Shown here: positions 41,068 through 51,825 of the stretch, in pieces
Layout: each line of letters starts with the position of its first letter
Position numbering within the stretch: position 1 is the stretch's first letter
NCBI RefSeq assembly: GCF_029945535.1
Contig: NZ_JAQSCU010000010.1
Coordinates: 319,290 to 383,289, forward strand
Direction of reading: 5' to 3'
DNA from: Methylotenera sp.
GTDB taxonomy: Bacteria > Pseudomonadota > Gammaproteobacteria > Burkholderiales > Methylophilaceae
DNA: 64,000 nt
Notes under the pieces: model-generated
Seen by the model: the letters and a program-made list of their open reading frames with translations, nothing else
Told to the model about the DNA's origin: nothing
Databases searched by the model: none
Translations under genes and position numbers: made by a program

Positions 41068-42723
41068 ATGGCGGCAGAGAATAACGCTGCGCTTATTAAT
41101 CAAGGCGTTAATGAAGGTGGAACTGGTTTGAACTCACAGTTAGGCAATAAGTTACTTTTGGTAGTTGCAGCCGCTGCAGTCGTCGCAGTGATGGTGGTAT
41201 TTTGGCTATGGAGTCAGCAGCCAGATTATCGCGTGTTGTTTTCTAACTATACTGATAAAGATGGTGGTGCGATTGTTGCAGCACTGGAGAAAATGAACGT
41301 TCCTTACAAATTCTCTGATAGCGGTACAGCGATTCTTGTTCCAGCCTCACAAGTGCATCAAGCACGTTTAAAATTAGCTTCTGATGGCTTGCCAAAAGGT
41401 GGCAACATTGGTTTTGAAATCTTAGAGAATCAAAAATTTGGCGTTTCTCAATTTGTAGAACAAGTAAACTTTCAGCGTGCTTTAGAAGGTGAGCTTGAGC
41501 GTAGTATTCAATCAATCGGCGCAGTTGAAACTGCACGTATCCATTTAGCCATTCCTAAAGCTTCAGTATTTGTTAGAGATCAACAATCACCAACTGCCTC
41601 AGTATTGCTGAATTTGCGTGCTGGCCGTAGCTTAGATGCGCAACAAGTTGGCGCAGTAGTGCATTTGGTTGCCAGCAGCGTGCCTAATTTGCCTGCGGCT
41701 AATGTGACGGTAGTCGATCAAAACGGTAATCTACTATCAGATACTTCTAAAAAGATGGGGGTTAATAATTTAGACCCAACCCAGCTTAAATATATCGATG
41801 ATATTCAACAAAGTATTATTAAACGCGTTGAATCTATTATTACACCGATAGTAGGCGCTAAAAACGTGCGTGCTGAGGCTAGCGCAGAGATTGATTTCTC
41901 TAGCTTAGAGCAAGCAGCAGAAATCTATAAACCTAATCAAAAGCCTGATGATGTTGCAATACGCAGCTTACAAAGCAATGAGTCATTAACCAGCAATGGT
42001 GGCGCTGCTACTGGCGTACCGGGTGCTTTATCTAATCAACCACCAGCTAATGCTACTGCGCCAATTACAACGCCTGCTGGTGCTGCACCTGGTGCCACTG
42101 CTGAAGCAGCACCTGTCAATAATCAAAAAAATACCACAACTAACTTTGAGGTAGATAAAACCGTACGTTATTCACAACAAGGTATGGGTGGTATTAAGCG
42201 TTTAAATGTGGCTGTAGTCGTTAACAACATGCCTGTAGTGGATAAAAAAGGCAAAGTAACTTACAGACCGCTCACGGCTGCAGAGAAAACACAAATTAAT
42301 GATTTAGCCATGCAGGCCATGGGTTTCAATAAAGAACGTGGCGATGCCTTAACCGTTGTGAATAGTTCATTTGCTGGCGAGCCTGAAGAAATAATTCCTG
42401 AAGTGCCTATGTGGAAAAATCCTGAAACCATTGAATACGGCAAAGATGCATTGCGATTCATTGTAGGGATTGTGGTGTTGCTGTTGATCTATAAACGCGC
42501 CTTAAGCCCAATGCTACGTAAGCTAACTGCGCCAGCACCAAAGCTTTTAAATGCGCCGAATGAAGAAGATGCCGTGGTGAATTTAAGTGGTGCAGACGCG
42601 CAAGCGCAAATAGCTTCTGTTGCAACCAGTAGTAACAATTTAGCAGCGGCTAAGCAGCTTGCCAAAGATAACCCAAGAATGGTGGCAAGTGTTGTGGCTA
42701 ATTGGACAAGTGGAAATGAGTAG
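41068..42723 (+). CDS. fliF: flagellar MS-ring protein FliF
   Basis: A 551-residue inner-membrane ring protein on which the basal body assembles. Two membrane helices flank the periplasmic part (about 30-48 and 453-472). Visible signatures are YRVLFSNYTDKDGGAIVAAL, LASDGLPKGGNIGFEI, and LNLRAGRSLDAQQVGAV. The C-terminal cytoplasmic tail binds FliG. A proline/alanine-rich insertion lies at about 312-352. GGAG precedes the ATG. Confidence 0.97.
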   Translation: MAAENNAALINQGVNEGGTGLNSQLGNKLLLVVAAAAVVAVMVVFWLWSQQPDYRVLFSNYTDKDGGAIVAALEKMNVPYKFSDSGTAILVPASQVHQARLKLASDGLPKGGNIGFEILENQKFGVSQFVEQVNFQRALEGELERSIQSIGAVETARIHLAIPKASVFVRDQQSPTASVLLNLRAGRSLDAQQVGAVVHLVASSVPNLPAANVTVVDQNGNLLSDTSKKMGVNNLDPTQLKYIDDIQQSIIKRVESIITPIVGAKNVRAEASAEIDFSSLEQAAEIYKPNQKPDDVAIRSLQSNESLTSNGGAATGVPGALSNQPPANATAPITTPAGAAPGATAEAAPVNNQKNTTTNFEVDKTVRYSQQGMGGIKRLNVAVVVNNMPVVDKKGKVTYRPLTAAEKTQINDLAMQAMGFNKERGDALTVVNSSFAGEPEEIIPEVPMWKNPETIEYGKDALRFIVGIVVLLLIYKRALSPMLRKLTAPAPKLLNAPNEEDAVVNLSGADAQAQIASVATSSNNLAAAKQLAKDNPRMVASVVANWTSGNE

Positions 42724-42728
42724 CGTAA

Positions 42729-43727
42729 ATGAGTGATGCAGGCGTAATGAGAAGTGCTGTACTGATGCTGGCCTTGGGTGAAGATGAGGCGGCTGAAGTG
42801 ATGAAATTTCTTAGCCCAAAAGAGGTGCAGAAAATAGGTACGGCGATGTCAACATTGAAATCTGTTGGTCGTGAGCAGGTGGAAACTACGGTTGCAGAGT
42901 TTATGACTGAGGTTGAGCAAAGCAGTGATTTTGGTTTAGATTCAGATGAATATATTCGTTCAGTGCTCAATAAAGCCTTAGGTGAAGATAAAGCTTCAGG
43001 CCTGTTAAACCGTATATTGCAATCACGCGATGCGAGTGGTATTGAAAGCCTCAAGTGGATGGATGCACCAACTGTGGCAGAGTTTATTAAGAATGAACAC
43101 CCGCAGATTATTGCCACTATTCTTGTACATTTAGATGCAGATCAAGCTTCTGACATTATTGGTTACTTTGCTGAACGTTTGCGCCAAGACGTCATGCTGC
43201 GTATCGCAACGCTAGATGGCGTAAAGCCTATTGCCTTACGTGAGTTGAATGATGTGATGACTAAATTGCTAACCGGTAATGAGAACCTCAAAAAACAAAC
43301 GATGGGTGGCATTAAAGTGGCCGCTGAAATTATGAATTACATGAGTGGCGATAATGAAGCCATCATTATGGAAGGCCTAAAAAGCTACGATGATGACATG
43401 GCACAAAAGATTATGGATGAGATGTTTGTGTTCGATAATATTATCGATATTGATGACAAAGGCATTCAAGTCATGCTGAGAGAAGTGCAGTCTGAAACAC
43501 TGATTGTGGCACTTAAAGGTACTACTGAAGAAATGCGCGAGAAAATATTCAAAAATATGTCTTCTCGTGCGGCTGAAATGATGAAAGAAGATTTGGAATC
43601 TAAAGGCCCTGTGAAACTTTCAGAAGTTGAAGCGCAACAAAAACAAATCTTACAAATTGTACGCAGGTTGTCTGATGAAGGTCAGATTCAACTCGCTGGT
43701 AAAGGTGGAGATGATCAATATGTCTAA
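42729..43727 (+). CDS. fliG: flagellar motor switch protein FliG
   Basis: A 332-residue switch-complex protein with the typical three ARM-like domains: EHPQIIATILVHLD in the middle domain, and the torque-generating C-terminal helix with the charged set around IIDIDDKGIQVMLREVQSETL. It starts five bases after the fliF stop. Confidence 0.97.
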   Translation: MSDAGVMRSAVLMLALGEDEAAEVMKFLSPKEVQKIGTAMSTLKSVGREQVETTVAEFMTEVEQSSDFGLDSDEYIRSVLNKALGEDKASGLLNRILQSRDASGIESLKWMDAPTVAEFIKNEHPQIIATILVHLDADQASDIIGYFAERLRQDVMLRIATLDGVKPIALRELNDVMTKLLTGNENLKKQTMGGIKVAAEIMNYMSGDNEAIIMEGLKSYDDDMAQKIMDEMFVFDNIIDIDDKGIQVMLREVQSETLIVALKGTTEEMREKIFKNMSSRAAEMMKEDLESKGPVKLSEVEAQQKQILQIVRRLSDEGQIQLAGKGGDDQYV

Positions 43728-43792
43728 AAGCTCTATTTTTAACTACGCTAAGTCTAACTTTTCTAAGAATGCGCATTATGCATAGGAGTTCT

Positions 43793-44440
43793 ATGAATAT
43801 TCCTAAAGAGCAGCAAACCGCGTATGAACGCTGGGAGATGTCTTCTTTTTCCGATGGTAACACTAGTATCGGCGCTAGCAAGCCTAAGAAAAAAGAAGAT
43901 ACGGTCGCTTCAGAAAAGATCTCACAAATCTTTGAAGTGGCGCGCAAAGAGGCTTACACCAAAGGTATGCAAGAAGGTTTTGCCGTAGGTATGGCAAAAG
44001 CACGTGAATATGCGCAAGAGGAAAAAAATAACTTTTTAACGTTGATGAATTCATTCAGTGATGCGTTAGAAAAATCCGATGAGCAAATCGCCGATGATGC
44101 ACTTTCGCTGGCTTTAGAAATTGCAAAAGCCATGTTAAAGGTGAAGCTAAATATTGATCCGGCAGTGGTGTTGCCAGTGGTGATGGATGCTATTCACTAT
44201 CTACCTTATGTGCAAAAACCAGCAAGAATACTAGTTCATCATGATGATGCGCAAATGTTACGTGAATATCTGGCTGAAGAGATTGCCAGCCAGCATTGGC
44301 AGATTCAAGAAGACATCAATATTGAGCGTGGGGGTTGCATTGTAGAAACTGGCGCAAATCAAATTGACGCAAGCAATGAAGTGCGTTGGAAACGTATTAG
44401 CGACGCCTTATCACAAAAAAGTGACTGGTTGTTACCATGA
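43793..44440 (+). CDS. fliH: flagellar assembly protein FliH
   Basis: A 215-residue regulator of the export ATPase FliI. It has the hydrophobic/aromatic start (YERWEMSSF) that docks at the export gate, the GxxxG-like segment ([19 protein letters not shown]) and the C-terminal FliI-binding domain ([28 protein letters not shown]). I chose the ATG at 43793 because GGAG is well placed; the upstream extension lacks one. It overlaps fliI by ATGA. Confidence 0.93.
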   Translation: MNIPKEQQTAYERWEMSSFSDGNTSIGASKPKKKEDTVASEKISQIFEVARKEAYTKGMQEGFAVGMAKAREYAQEEKNNFLTLMNSFSDALEKSDEQIADDALSLALEIAKAMLKVKLNIDPAVVLPVVMDAIHYLPYVQKPARILVHHDDAQMLREYLAEEIASQHWQIQEDINIERGGCIVETGANQIDASNEVRWKRISDALSQKSDWLLP

Positions 44441-45963
44441 ACTCTCCAGAGCTCAATTCACAGAATTTAGATCCGCAAGTTTCGCACCTCAGCATGCCTG
44501 ATTTAGAGCAACTACGCGAAGATGCGCCAGACTCAACTCAGTCAAAAGTCGATATGCAAAATATACATCGTCAACGCTGGCATGACCATATTCGTGATTG
44601 CAAAGAGATTCTACGCATTGTAGAGCCGTTAGAAATAGCAGGGCGCATTACTAAGTTAACAGGCTTAGTCATGGAGGCCGCTGGTATTAAACTACCGATT
44701 GGCAGTGCATGCTATGTGCCACTTGCTGAAGGTCGTCGCGTGGAAGCCGAGGTTGTAGGCTTTGATGGTGAACGCATGTTATTAATGCCACAAAGCAGTG
44801 TGGATGGCGTGATGCCAGGTGCAAAAGTATTTGCACTAGAAGTGGCAGAAGCTTTGCCTAAGCCTCATCACAGCAATCCGCCACGCAGGAGAGTAACAGA
44901 TCGAGCACGTCATTTACCTGTTGGCAATGAGTTGCTAGGTCGTGTGGTGGATGGCGCTGGCAATCCTTTAGACGACCTCGGAAAAATAGTAGCAGCACAA
45001 AGCTCACCACTTAATGCACGACCAATGAATCCGTTGATGCGTGCACCCATCGAAGAGATTTTAGATGTAGGCGTGCGTGCCATTAACAGCATGCTCACCG
45101 TTGGCCGTGGTCAGCGTATGGGTTTGTTTGCAGGTTCTGGCGTTGGTAAAAGCGTGCTGCTAGGCATGATGGCGCGTTACACCACCGCTGATGTGATTGT
45201 GGTGGGTTTAATCGGTGAACGTGGGCGTGAGGTTCAGGAGTTTATTGAACAAATCTTAGGCCCAGTTGGTTTAGCACGTTCGGTTGTAGTAGCGGCGCCA
45301 GCAGATGCGCCAGCTTTAATGCGCCTTCAAGGTGCAAATTACGCGACTACGATCGCTGAGAACTTTCGCGATCAAGGCAAAAATGTATTGTTGATAATGG
45401 ATTCATTAACACGTTATGCCATGGCGCAGCGTGAAATTGCTTTAGCCATTGGCGAGCCACCAGCTACTAAAGGCTATCCACCATCAGTATTCGCAAAATT
45501 ACCTGCATTGGTTGAGCGTACAGGCAATGGTAAACGTGGCGAAGGTTCAATTACGGCTTTCTATACGGTGCTGACAGAAGGCGATGATCAACAAGATCCA
45601 ATCGCTGATGCGGCGCGTGCGATTTTAGATGGTCATATCGTATTAAGCCGTAGCTTGGCTGAGAGCGGACATTACCCAGCAATTGATGTAGAACAATCCA
45701 TCAGCCGTGCGATGCACAACATTACTAGCCCAGAACATCAAAAGCTTGCACGTAAGTTAAAGCAGCTAAATTCACGCTATATGCGCAGTGTAGATTTAAT
45801 CAATGTAGGTGCTTATGAAGCGGGTAGTGATGCTGTGCTGGATCAGGCGATTGCCAGACACGACAAGATTGATGCATTTTTGCAGCAAGGTATTTCTGAG
45901 CGATCAGGTGTTGAAGAGAGTATTGGTCAACTTTCGTTTGTTTTAGATGGCTTGGTTAATTAA
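44437..45963 (+). CDS. fliI: flagellum-specific export ATPase FliI
   Basis: A 508-residue F1-beta-like ATPase that powers unfolding and entry of export substrates. Walker A is GSGVGKS (233-239), Walker B is [14 protein letters not shown], and the type III specific stretch [18 protein letters not shown] is present. The N terminus is some 50 residues longer than in Salmonella FliI ([15 protein letters not shown]...), probably disordered. Confidence 0.97.
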   Translation: MNSPELNSQNLDPQVSHLSMPDLEQLREDAPDSTQSKVDMQNIHRQRWHDHIRDCKEILRIVEPLEIAGRITKLTGLVMEAAGIKLPIGSACYVPLAEGRRVEAEVVGFDGERMLLMPQSSVDGVMPGAKVFALEVAEALPKPHHSNPPRRRVTDRARHLPVGNELLGRVVDGAGNPLDDLGKIVAAQSSPLNARPMNPLMRAPIEEILDVGVRAINSMLTVGRGQRMGLFAGSGVGKSVLLGMMARYTTADVIVVGLIGERGREVQEFIEQILGPVGLARSVVVAAPADAPALMRLQGANYATTIAENFRDQGKNVLLIMDSLTRYAMAQREIALAIGEPPATKGYPPSVFAKLPALVERTGNGKRGEGSITAFYTVLTEGDDQQDPIADAARAILDGHIVLSRSLAESGHYPAIDVEQSISRAMHNITSPEHQKLARKLKQLNSRYMRSVDLINVGAYEAGSDAVLDQAIARHDKIDAFLQQGISERSGVEESIGQLSFVLDGLVN

Positions 45964-45988
45964 TCGTAAAACATAAGATTGAGAAAGC

Positions 45989-46438
45989 ATGGCAAAGCAA
46001 TCAAGCAATGTATTAGGTATGTTACAAGGCATCGCTTCTAAGGAAGTTGACGAGGCGGCCATCGCTTTGGCTAAGGCAATGAAGCTGGCAAATGAGGCGC
46101 AGGCCAAGCAAGATATGCTGAATGAATATCGGCTGGATTATGTGAGGAATCTTAATAAGATTTTAGAGGCTGGTATGGGCGCTAAAGCTTATCAAAATTT
46201 TCAGAATTTTTTTGGCAAGTTAGATCAAGCCATTGCTGGGCAACAAGAGGTTGTTGAGCTGGCGAATCAGCAGGTGAAGATTCAAAAGCAATTATGGCAA
46301 GAAAGTCAGCGTAAAAAACTTTCTTACGAAGTGTTATCAGATAGATCTGAGAAGCGCGAGCTTAAAGTAGAGCAGAAAAAAGATCAGAAACTGATGGATG
46401 AATTTGCGATGCGCATTACTAGAACTAAGCATAGTTAA
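45989..46438 (+). CDS. fliJ: flagellar export protein FliJ
   Basis: A 149-residue antiparallel coiled-coil protein that sits in the FliI ring. The sequence is almost entirely helical, rich in Glu, Lys and Gln (QQEVVELANQQVKIQKQ, RKKLSYEVLSDRSEKREL). Placement between fliI and fliK confirms it. Confidence 0.93.
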   Translation: MAKQSSNVLGMLQGIASKEVDEAAIALAKAMKLANEAQAKQDMLNEYRLDYVRNLNKILEAGMGAKAYQNFQNFFGKLDQAIAGQQEVVELANQQVKIQKQLWQESQRKKLSYEVLSDRSEKRELKVEQKKDQKLMDEFAMRITRTKHS

Positions 46439-46506
46439 GTACAGCGAGTATTAATTGAAACATAAGTAATAACTTGAGCGAGTTTTAATCTTTGGGGTTG
46501 AGCAAC

Positions 46507-47856
46507 ATGAAAAATTTATCATTACAAATGACAGAAACATCATTAAAAAAACCAGCTGATGCTATTAATAAAAGCACTGTGGCATTGGATGGTGCAACTC
46601 AAGTAGAAAATAATGCTTCATTTCAAATGATGCTGAACAAACAGGTGCAAGCTAAGCACACCTCAGTTAGAGAAGTTGAGAATAGACAAAGCCAAGCGAA
46701 GCAAACTCAAAAACCCACTGGAAACGATTCAAGCGCAACAACAAATCCTGAAAATGTTGATGCGACTACAACGCAAAAGAATGCGCAGAAAGCCAACCAT
46801 TTACAACTGGCGATGATGGCGGCCAACCGTGCAAAAACTCAGAAAGATGCAGAAAAAATAGATCCCTTGCAGATTTCTTCTAAAGACGTGATGGCCGTTG
46901 ATGCAAAGCCTACATTAGCCAAAGATAGTGATGAGACTAAAGCTGAAAGTGACGTGACAGCATTGACCGATACTAGTTTGACGGATAAAGCTTCAATCAC
47001 AGATATTTCGAGCGCTCAGATACTTTCATCCATGATGTCAGACACTAAACAAGCATCACTTGGCAAGGCTGGAGAAGGTGTTGAAGTAAGTGCGGATAAG
47101 CAACTTACCTTAGGTGCTGAAAGAGGCTCTGTATTAAAAGATGCTGTGTTAAACAACGCATTATCTCAAGGTAAAAACAGCGCTGATGCCAAAGACTTAG
47201 CCGTGGTTGACGATAAGCAGTCACGCCAAGATTGGATAGATTTCATGTTACCAAATGCATCTAAATCAATAAATGGGGATGATGCGGCTAAGTTGATGCT
47301 GAAGGCTGAAAAAGAGTCTGCGACTAAAGAAGTGGCGATGCCTGCGAATTATCAGTTAGCTAGCCAATCAACTATGCAAGTCAAAGCGGCTGAAACCATG
47401 CAACAGTTAGGCAGCAGCAATACTATCAATGCCTACCCAGGAAAAACGGGTTGGGATCAAGCCATTAGTCAAAAGGTGGTGTGGATGTTAGGCGCGCAAG
47501 AGCAGACTGCTACGTTAACACTCAATCCCCCAGATATGGGGCCGTTGCAAGTCGTGATTCATGTGCATAATGATCAAGCTGACACGACGTTTATCTCAGA
47601 CAACGCTGAAGTAAGGCAGGCGCTACAAGACGGCATGGATAATCTTCGCAACAAAATGAACGAGTCTGGTATTCAATTAGGTCAGGCTAACGTGAGTTCT
47701 GGCGGACAGATGCAACAACAATTTCAACAGGCTGCGCAGCAATCAAGAGCTGATGCATCACTTGGCAGAAATGATTCTGCATCTCCGATTGAGCATACTA
47801 GCAGCGCTAAAGCTCTGGTGCGTACAGCCAATGGTTTGGTCGATACTTTTGCATAA
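46507..47856 (+). CDS. fliK: flagellar hook-length control protein FliK
   Basis: A 449-residue molecular ruler. The N-terminal two thirds is low-complexity, Lys/Ala/Ser/Thr-rich and secreted; the C-terminal Flg_hook domain spans about 315-395 (ATLTLNPPDMGPLQVVIHV, VRQALQDGMDNLRNKM, GIQLGQANVSSG). A Gln-rich tail follows. The ATG at 46507 gives the natural start; the frame is open 15 bases further upstream. Confidence 0.93.
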   Translation: MKNLSLQMTETSLKKPADAINKSTVALDGATQVENNASFQMMLNKQVQAKHTSVREVENRQSQAKQTQKPTGNDSSATTNPENVDATTTQKNAQKANHLQLAMMAANRAKTQKDAEKIDPLQISSKDVMAVDAKPTLAKDSDETKAESDVTALTDTSLTDKASITDISSAQILSSMMSDTKQASLGKAGEGVEVSADKQLTLGAERGSVLKDAVLNNALSQGKNSADAKDLAVVDDKQSRQDWIDFMLPNASKSINGDDAAKLMLKAEKESATKEVAMPANYQLASQSTMQVKAAETMQQLGSSNTINAYPGKTGWDQAISQKVVWMLGAQEQTATLTLNPPDMGPLQVVIHVHNDQADTTFISDNAEVRQALQDGMDNLRNKMNESGIQLGQANVSSGGQMQQQFQQAAQQSRADASLGRNDSASPIEHTSSAKALVRTANGLVDTFA

Positions 47857-48115
47857 GCGCCAGACTGGTTAAAGTTTTATAGGCAACTCATTGCATGAGT
47901 GCATGAGTCCAAGAGTGCCTGAGCATAAGTGCGCTGGCGTTCTGTTATTTGTGCAATAGCAATATTTGCTAATCACAATCCTCAATTTAACGGCTTTTTC
48001 CCTCTCTTATCCAAGCATGTTATTCAGCCGTTTTTTTCCATAATGTAATCATCAATAACGCCAATGACTGCCATATAGGTAGTACAGGTTTAGTTCATTA
48101 TGGAAAGGCAATAAA
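47857..48115 (+). other. fliK-fliL gap
   Basis: 259 bases without a gene, so fliL probably starts a new transcript. The degenerate octamer run GCATGAGTGCATGAGT sits near 47893. No promoter is clear to me. GGAAAGG precedes fliL. Confidence 0.4.
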
Positions 48116-48607
48116 ATGGCAGCAGATCCAAAGCCCGATGGCGCTGAAGTAGCACCAAAATCCAAGAAAAAACTGATTATTATGATTGCCGCAGTTGTGT
48201 TGTTGGCCGGTGGCGGCGGTGCAGGCTGGTTTCTAACGCATCAAAAATTAGACCATAAAAAAGAAGAAGCTAAGCATGAAGAACCAGCGCATGCGCCAGT
48301 ATTTGTGACGCTTGAGGCTTTTACGGTCAACCTTCAACCTGATCCTGATGAAAAATTTCTGCAGACAGAGATTTCGTTACAGGTGGCTAGTCCAGAGCAA
48401 GAGGAGCTGATGAAAGCACAAATGCCAGCAGTGCGCAGTCGTCTATTAATACTGCTAACTAGCAAAACGGCCTCTGAGATTTCAACTTCTGAAGGTAAGC
48501 AAAAACTGAGCGATGAGATTGTCGCCGAGGTTAATAAGCCATTTTCTAAAGGCGCTAAGTCGCAAGAAGTGACCGGCGTGTTTTTTACTTCATTCGTGAT
48601 TCAATAA
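48116..48607 (+). CDS. fliL: flagellar basal-body-associated protein FliL
   Basis: A 163-residue single-pass inner-membrane protein that surrounds the stators and supports torque. One membrane helix (about 20-41, LIIMIAAVVLLAGGGGAGW) is followed by a Lys/Glu/His linker and the periplasmic domain (FVTLEAFTVNLQP, FLQTEISLQV) ending GVFFTSFVIQ. Confidence 0.95.
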   Translation: MAADPKPDGAEVAPKSKKKLIIMIAAVVLLAGGGGAGWFLTHQKLDHKKEEAKHEEPAHAPVFVTLEAFTVNLQPDPDEKFLQTEISLQVASPEQEELMKAQMPAVRSRLLILLTSKTASEISTSEGKQKLSDEIVAEVNKPFSKGAKSQEVTGVFFTSFVIQ

Positions 48608-48625
48608 CGCGTTAGATATTAAGCC

Positions 48626-49630
48626 ATGGCCGATAAGTTTTTATCTCAAGATGAAGTTGATGCCTTATTAAAAGGTGTTGATGGTGATCAGGACGACGAT
48701 CAACCTGCGAGTGATGCAGGTGATGTGCGTGATTACAACCTTGCTACGCAAGAGCGCATTGTACGTGGGCGTATGCCTACGCTTGAGATTATCAATGAGC
48801 GATTTGCTCGTTTGGTACGCATCGAACTGTTTAACTTTTTACGCCGCACTGTTGAGGTGTCGGTAGGGCCTGTTCGCATTACTAAATACAGTGATTTTGT
48901 TCGAAATCTAGTGGTACCTACCAATTTAAATCTGATACAAATGAAGCCGCTACGCGGTACCGCACTGATGGTGTTTGATCCAACCTTGGTATTTCTGGTA
49001 GTGGATAATATGTTTGGCGGTGATGGCCGCTTTCATACGCGAGTAGAAGGACGTGACTTTACTCAGACTGAACAGCGCATTATTCAGCGTATTCTCAATA
49101 TCGTATTTGAAACTTACTCAAAATCATGGGAGCCAGTTTATCCAGTTCAGTTTGAGTACATGCGCTCTGAAATGAATACGCAGTTTGCCAATATCGCTAC
49201 CCCTAATGAAGTGGTGATTGCCGTGACGTTTAATGTCGAATTAGGTCCAGCGAGTGGCGAGATACACTTTTGCTTCCCTTACTCCATGTTAGAGCCGCTT
49301 CGCGACATGCTCAGTTCACCATTGCAAGGTGAAGTATTAGGTACTGATAAGCGTTGGGTAAAACTCATGACGCAGCAGGTCCAAGCCGCTGAGGTAGAGA
49401 TTGTGGCTGACCTTGCAAAAACCAATATGATGATTGGTGATGTGCTAAATATGAAAGTGGGCGATGTTGTGCCGCTTAATATTGAAGAATCTATTGAAGC
49501 GCAGGTAGATGGTGTACCTGTCATGCTTTGTAAATATGGGATGTTTAATGGCCAGTACGCGCTACGCGTAGAAAAGTTATTAAGATCCAACTCAACTGAA
49601 TATGTTAAAGGAGAACCTTATGGCGAATGA
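48626..49630 (+). CDS. fliM: flagellar motor switch protein FliM
   Basis: A 334-residue switch protein. The N terminus LSQDEVDALLKGV is the CheY-P-binding peptide, followed by the CheC-like middle domain (GGDGRFHTRVEGRDFT) and the C-terminal FliN-like domain (LNMKVGDVVPLNI). Its end overlaps fliN by eleven bases. Confidence 0.97.
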   Translation: MADKFLSQDEVDALLKGVDGDQDDDQPASDAGDVRDYNLATQERIVRGRMPTLEIINERFARLVRIELFNFLRRTVEVSVGPVRITKYSDFVRNLVVPTNLNLIQMKPLRGTALMVFDPTLVFLVVDNMFGGDGRFHTRVEGRDFTQTEQRIIQRILNIVFETYSKSWEPVYPVQFEYMRSEMNTQFANIATPNEVVIAVTFNVELGPASGEIHFCFPYSMLEPLRDMLSSPLQGEVLGTDKRWVKLMTQQVQAAEVEIVADLAKTNMMIGDVLNMKVGDVVPLNIEESIEAQVDGVPVMLCKYGMFNGQYALRVEKLLRSNSTEYVKGEPYGE

Positions 49631-50093
49631 TGCTGCAGAAGACACGGCTGTAGCCGAAGATGATTGGGGCGCAGCGATGGCAGAACAAAGCACTGCTGAA
49701 GCAACTGATGATTGGGGCGCGGCAATGGCCGAGCAAGAGGCCACAGATACTTCAGTTTTACAAGCTAAAAATGTAGAGCAAACACAAGTGTTTACTGAAT
49801 TTACAGCTAAAAACAAGTTGCAAGATACGCAAAATGACATTGATTTCATTTTGGATATCCCTGTGCAACTTACCGTTGAACTTGGGCGTACCAAAATTGC
49901 CATTAAAAACTTGCTACAACTTGCACAAGGCTCAGTAGTTGAGCTTGATGGCATGGCGGGTGAGCCTATGGATGTTTTAGTAAACGGCTGCTTAATTGCG
50001 CAAGGTGAAGTAGTGGTGGTGAACGATAAGTTTGGTATTCGTTTGACTGACATCATCACGCCGGCTGAGCGTATTCGCAAAATAAACCGCTAA
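49620..50093 (+). CDS. fliN: flagellar motor switch protein FliN
   Basis: A 157-residue C-ring protein. The C-terminal SpoA domain (about 80-155) shows FILDIPVQLTVELGRTKI, LAQGSVVELDGMAGEP and FGIRLTDIITP. The N terminus is extended and contains the decapeptide DDWGAAMAEQ twice. I chose the ATG at 49620 (AAAGGAG upstream), inside the fliM end. Confidence 0.96.
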   Translation: MANDAAEDTAVAEDDWGAAMAEQSTAEATDDWGAAMAEQEATDTSVLQAKNVEQTQVFTEFTAKNKLQDTQNDIDFILDIPVQLTVELGRTKIAIKNLLQLAQGSVVELDGMAGEPMDVLVNGCLIAQGEVVVVNDKFGIRLTDIITPAERIRKINR

Positions 50094-50098
50094 TAGAA

Positions 50099-50602
50099 AT
50101 GCTTGTCATGAAAAAACATCACAACTGTTTTACTTTGAGTTTGACTTGGAGTGTTTCAGCAATGCTTAGCATTGTGCCGAGTTTGGCTTTGTCCGCAGAA
50201 ACTGCTGTGGTATCGCCAACTGGTGGTGTGCTTAAAATGGTGATCGGTCTGGCTGTGGTGCTGGCTGTGATGGCGCTGATTACTTGGGTTCTAAAACGTA
50301 TGGTGCCTGGTGTGGGCAACAAGCAATCAGTCATTCGTATTGTCGGTGGAGTCAGTGTAGGTTCACGTGAGCGTGTGGTGGTGTTAGAAGTCGCAGGTCG
50401 GTGGATAGTCGTGGGTGTCGCTGCTGGACAAGTCAGTAGCCTTGCGAATTTAGAAAGTGGTGCTAGCAACATAGCTGAAAGCATACCGATGGGTAGAAGC
50501 ATGCCCGACTCAGGTGGCGGTGACTTTAGCAATACCTTTGCCGCATGGTTATTAAAGTCAACCGGCAGGATTTTAGAAAAAAAAGATACAGATAGTAAAT
50601 AG
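50099..50602 (+). CDS. fliO: flagellar biosynthesis protein FliO
   Basis: A 167-residue membrane protein that scaffolds FliP assembly. A cleavable signal (ending LALSA) is followed by a membrane helix (about 41-62) and the cytoplasmic FliO domain ([33 protein letters not shown] pattern). A second ATG at 50108 is an equally possible start. Confidence 0.9.
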   Translation: MLVMKKHHNCFTLSLTWSVSAMLSIVPSLALSAETAVVSPTGGVLKMVIGLAVVLAVMALITWVLKRMVPGVGNKQSVIRIVGGVSVGSRERVVVLEVAGRWIVVGVAAGQVSSLANLESGASNIAESIPMGRSMPDSGGGDFSNTFAAWLLKSTGRILEKKDTDSK

Positions 50603-50624
50603 ACCATTAATTTTTAAGTTAGCC

Positions 50625-51401
50625 ATGACTACACCACTACTAAAATCTACACTCAAAACATGCATTGCCGTAGCAGGCCTGTTATTAGCTAGTATGCTGA
50701 TGTTACCTGGCACAGCATTAGCTGAAAATGGCATGCCGCTAGTGAATGCCTTACCTGCACCGGGGGGCGGTCAAAACTACACTTTGAGCTTACAAACACT
50801 CATTTTACTGACTTCACTTACGTTTCTGCCAGCCGCCTTACTAATGATGACTGGCTTTACACGCATCATTATCGTGCTGTCATTGTTACGCCAAGCATTG
50901 GGTACGCAATCCGCACCGCCAAATCAGGTGATGGTTGGTTTGGCGTTGTTTTTGACCTTCTTTGTGATGAGCCCAGTGATAGACAAAATTTACGTAGATG
51001 CCTATCAGCCGCTTTCAGAAAATAAGATCACCATGCAAGAAGCTATGGATAAAGGCGCAGCACCACTTAAAGCTTTTATGATGAAGCAAACACGTGAAGG
51101 CGATTTAGCGCTATTTGTGAATATGGCAAAAATCGAGAAGATTGAAACGCCAGATCAAGTGCCTTTATTAGTGTTAGTACCCGCTTTTATGACCAGTGAG
51201 TTAAAAACCGCATTCCAAATCGGCTTTGCTATATTCATTCCATTTTTGATTATTGATATGGTGGTTGCGAGTGTATTGATGGCGATGGGGATGATGATGG
51301 TTTCGCCATCCATCGTGTCATTGCCATTCAAACTGATGTTGTTTGTATTGGTCGATGGCTGGCAGTTGTTGCTAGGTTCGCTGGTACAAAGTTTTTACTA
51401 A
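50625..51401 (+). CDS. fliP: flagellar export gate protein FliP
   Basis: A 258-residue core export-gate protein with signal peptide (cleavage after ALA) and four membrane helices. Visible are the family motifs [52 protein letters not shown]. It is followed by fliQ and fliR. Confidence 0.97.
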   Translation: MTTPLLKSTLKTCIAVAGLLLASMLMLPGTALAENGMPLVNALPAPGGGQNYTLSLQTLILLTSLTFLPAALLMMTGFTRIIIVLSLLRQALGTQSAPPNQVMVGLALFLTFFVMSPVIDKIYVDAYQPLSENKITMQEAMDKGAAPLKAFMMKQTREGDLALFVNMAKIEKIETPDQVPLLVLVPAFMTSELKTAFQIGFAIFIPFLIIDMVVASVLMAMGMMMVSPSIVSLPFKLMLFVLVDGWQLLLGSLVQSFY

Positions 51402-51464
51402 GCTTATTTTTAATAAAACAGTTTGTTAATAAAATTAGACGATTTTTTCTAAAAGGAAACAAAA

Positions 51465-51734
51465 ATGACCCCAGAAAGCGTGATGACATTAGGCCGAGAT
51501 GCAATGGAAATTACCTTGCTTGTTGCCGCGCCGATTTTACTAGTAGTGCTGGCGATTGGTCTTTTAGTGAGCATTTTTCAAGCGGCAACCCAAATTAACG
51601 AAGCTACATTATCGTTTATTCCCAAGCTGGTCGGTGTGTTTGGTACGCTGATGTTCGCTGGTCAATGGATGTTAACAACTTTGGTTGATTATATGCATTT
51701 AGTCTTTACCAGCATTCCTGCTATGGCTAACTAG
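51465..51734 (+). CDS. fliQ: flagellar export gate protein FliQ
   Basis: An 89-residue two-helix membrane protein of the export gate. It has the family start ESVMTLGRDAMEITLLVAAP and the loop QAATQINEATLSFIPKL. AAAAGGAAAC is the ribosome site. Confidence 0.96.
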   Translation: MTPESVMTLGRDAMEITLLVAAPILLVVLAIGLLVSIFQAATQINEATLSFIPKLVGVFGTLMFAGQWMLTTLVDYMHLVFTSIPAMAN

Positions 51735-51825
51735 GCCCAAGTTAACTAAGCTAGAGTTAACAGGGTCAAGATTTGCTAAATTAAAACTAAACAGATTAAG
51801 CCACGTAAAATCGCAAGGTTACACA

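Noticed and set aside
47885-47935. Degenerate octamer repeat (GCATGAGT) between fliK and fliL
   Set aside because: Only two exact units and no further structure; likely chance.
51735-51825. Recurring GTTAAC between fliQ and fliR
   Set aside because: Short, uneven spacing, no symmetry convincing enough to call an operator.
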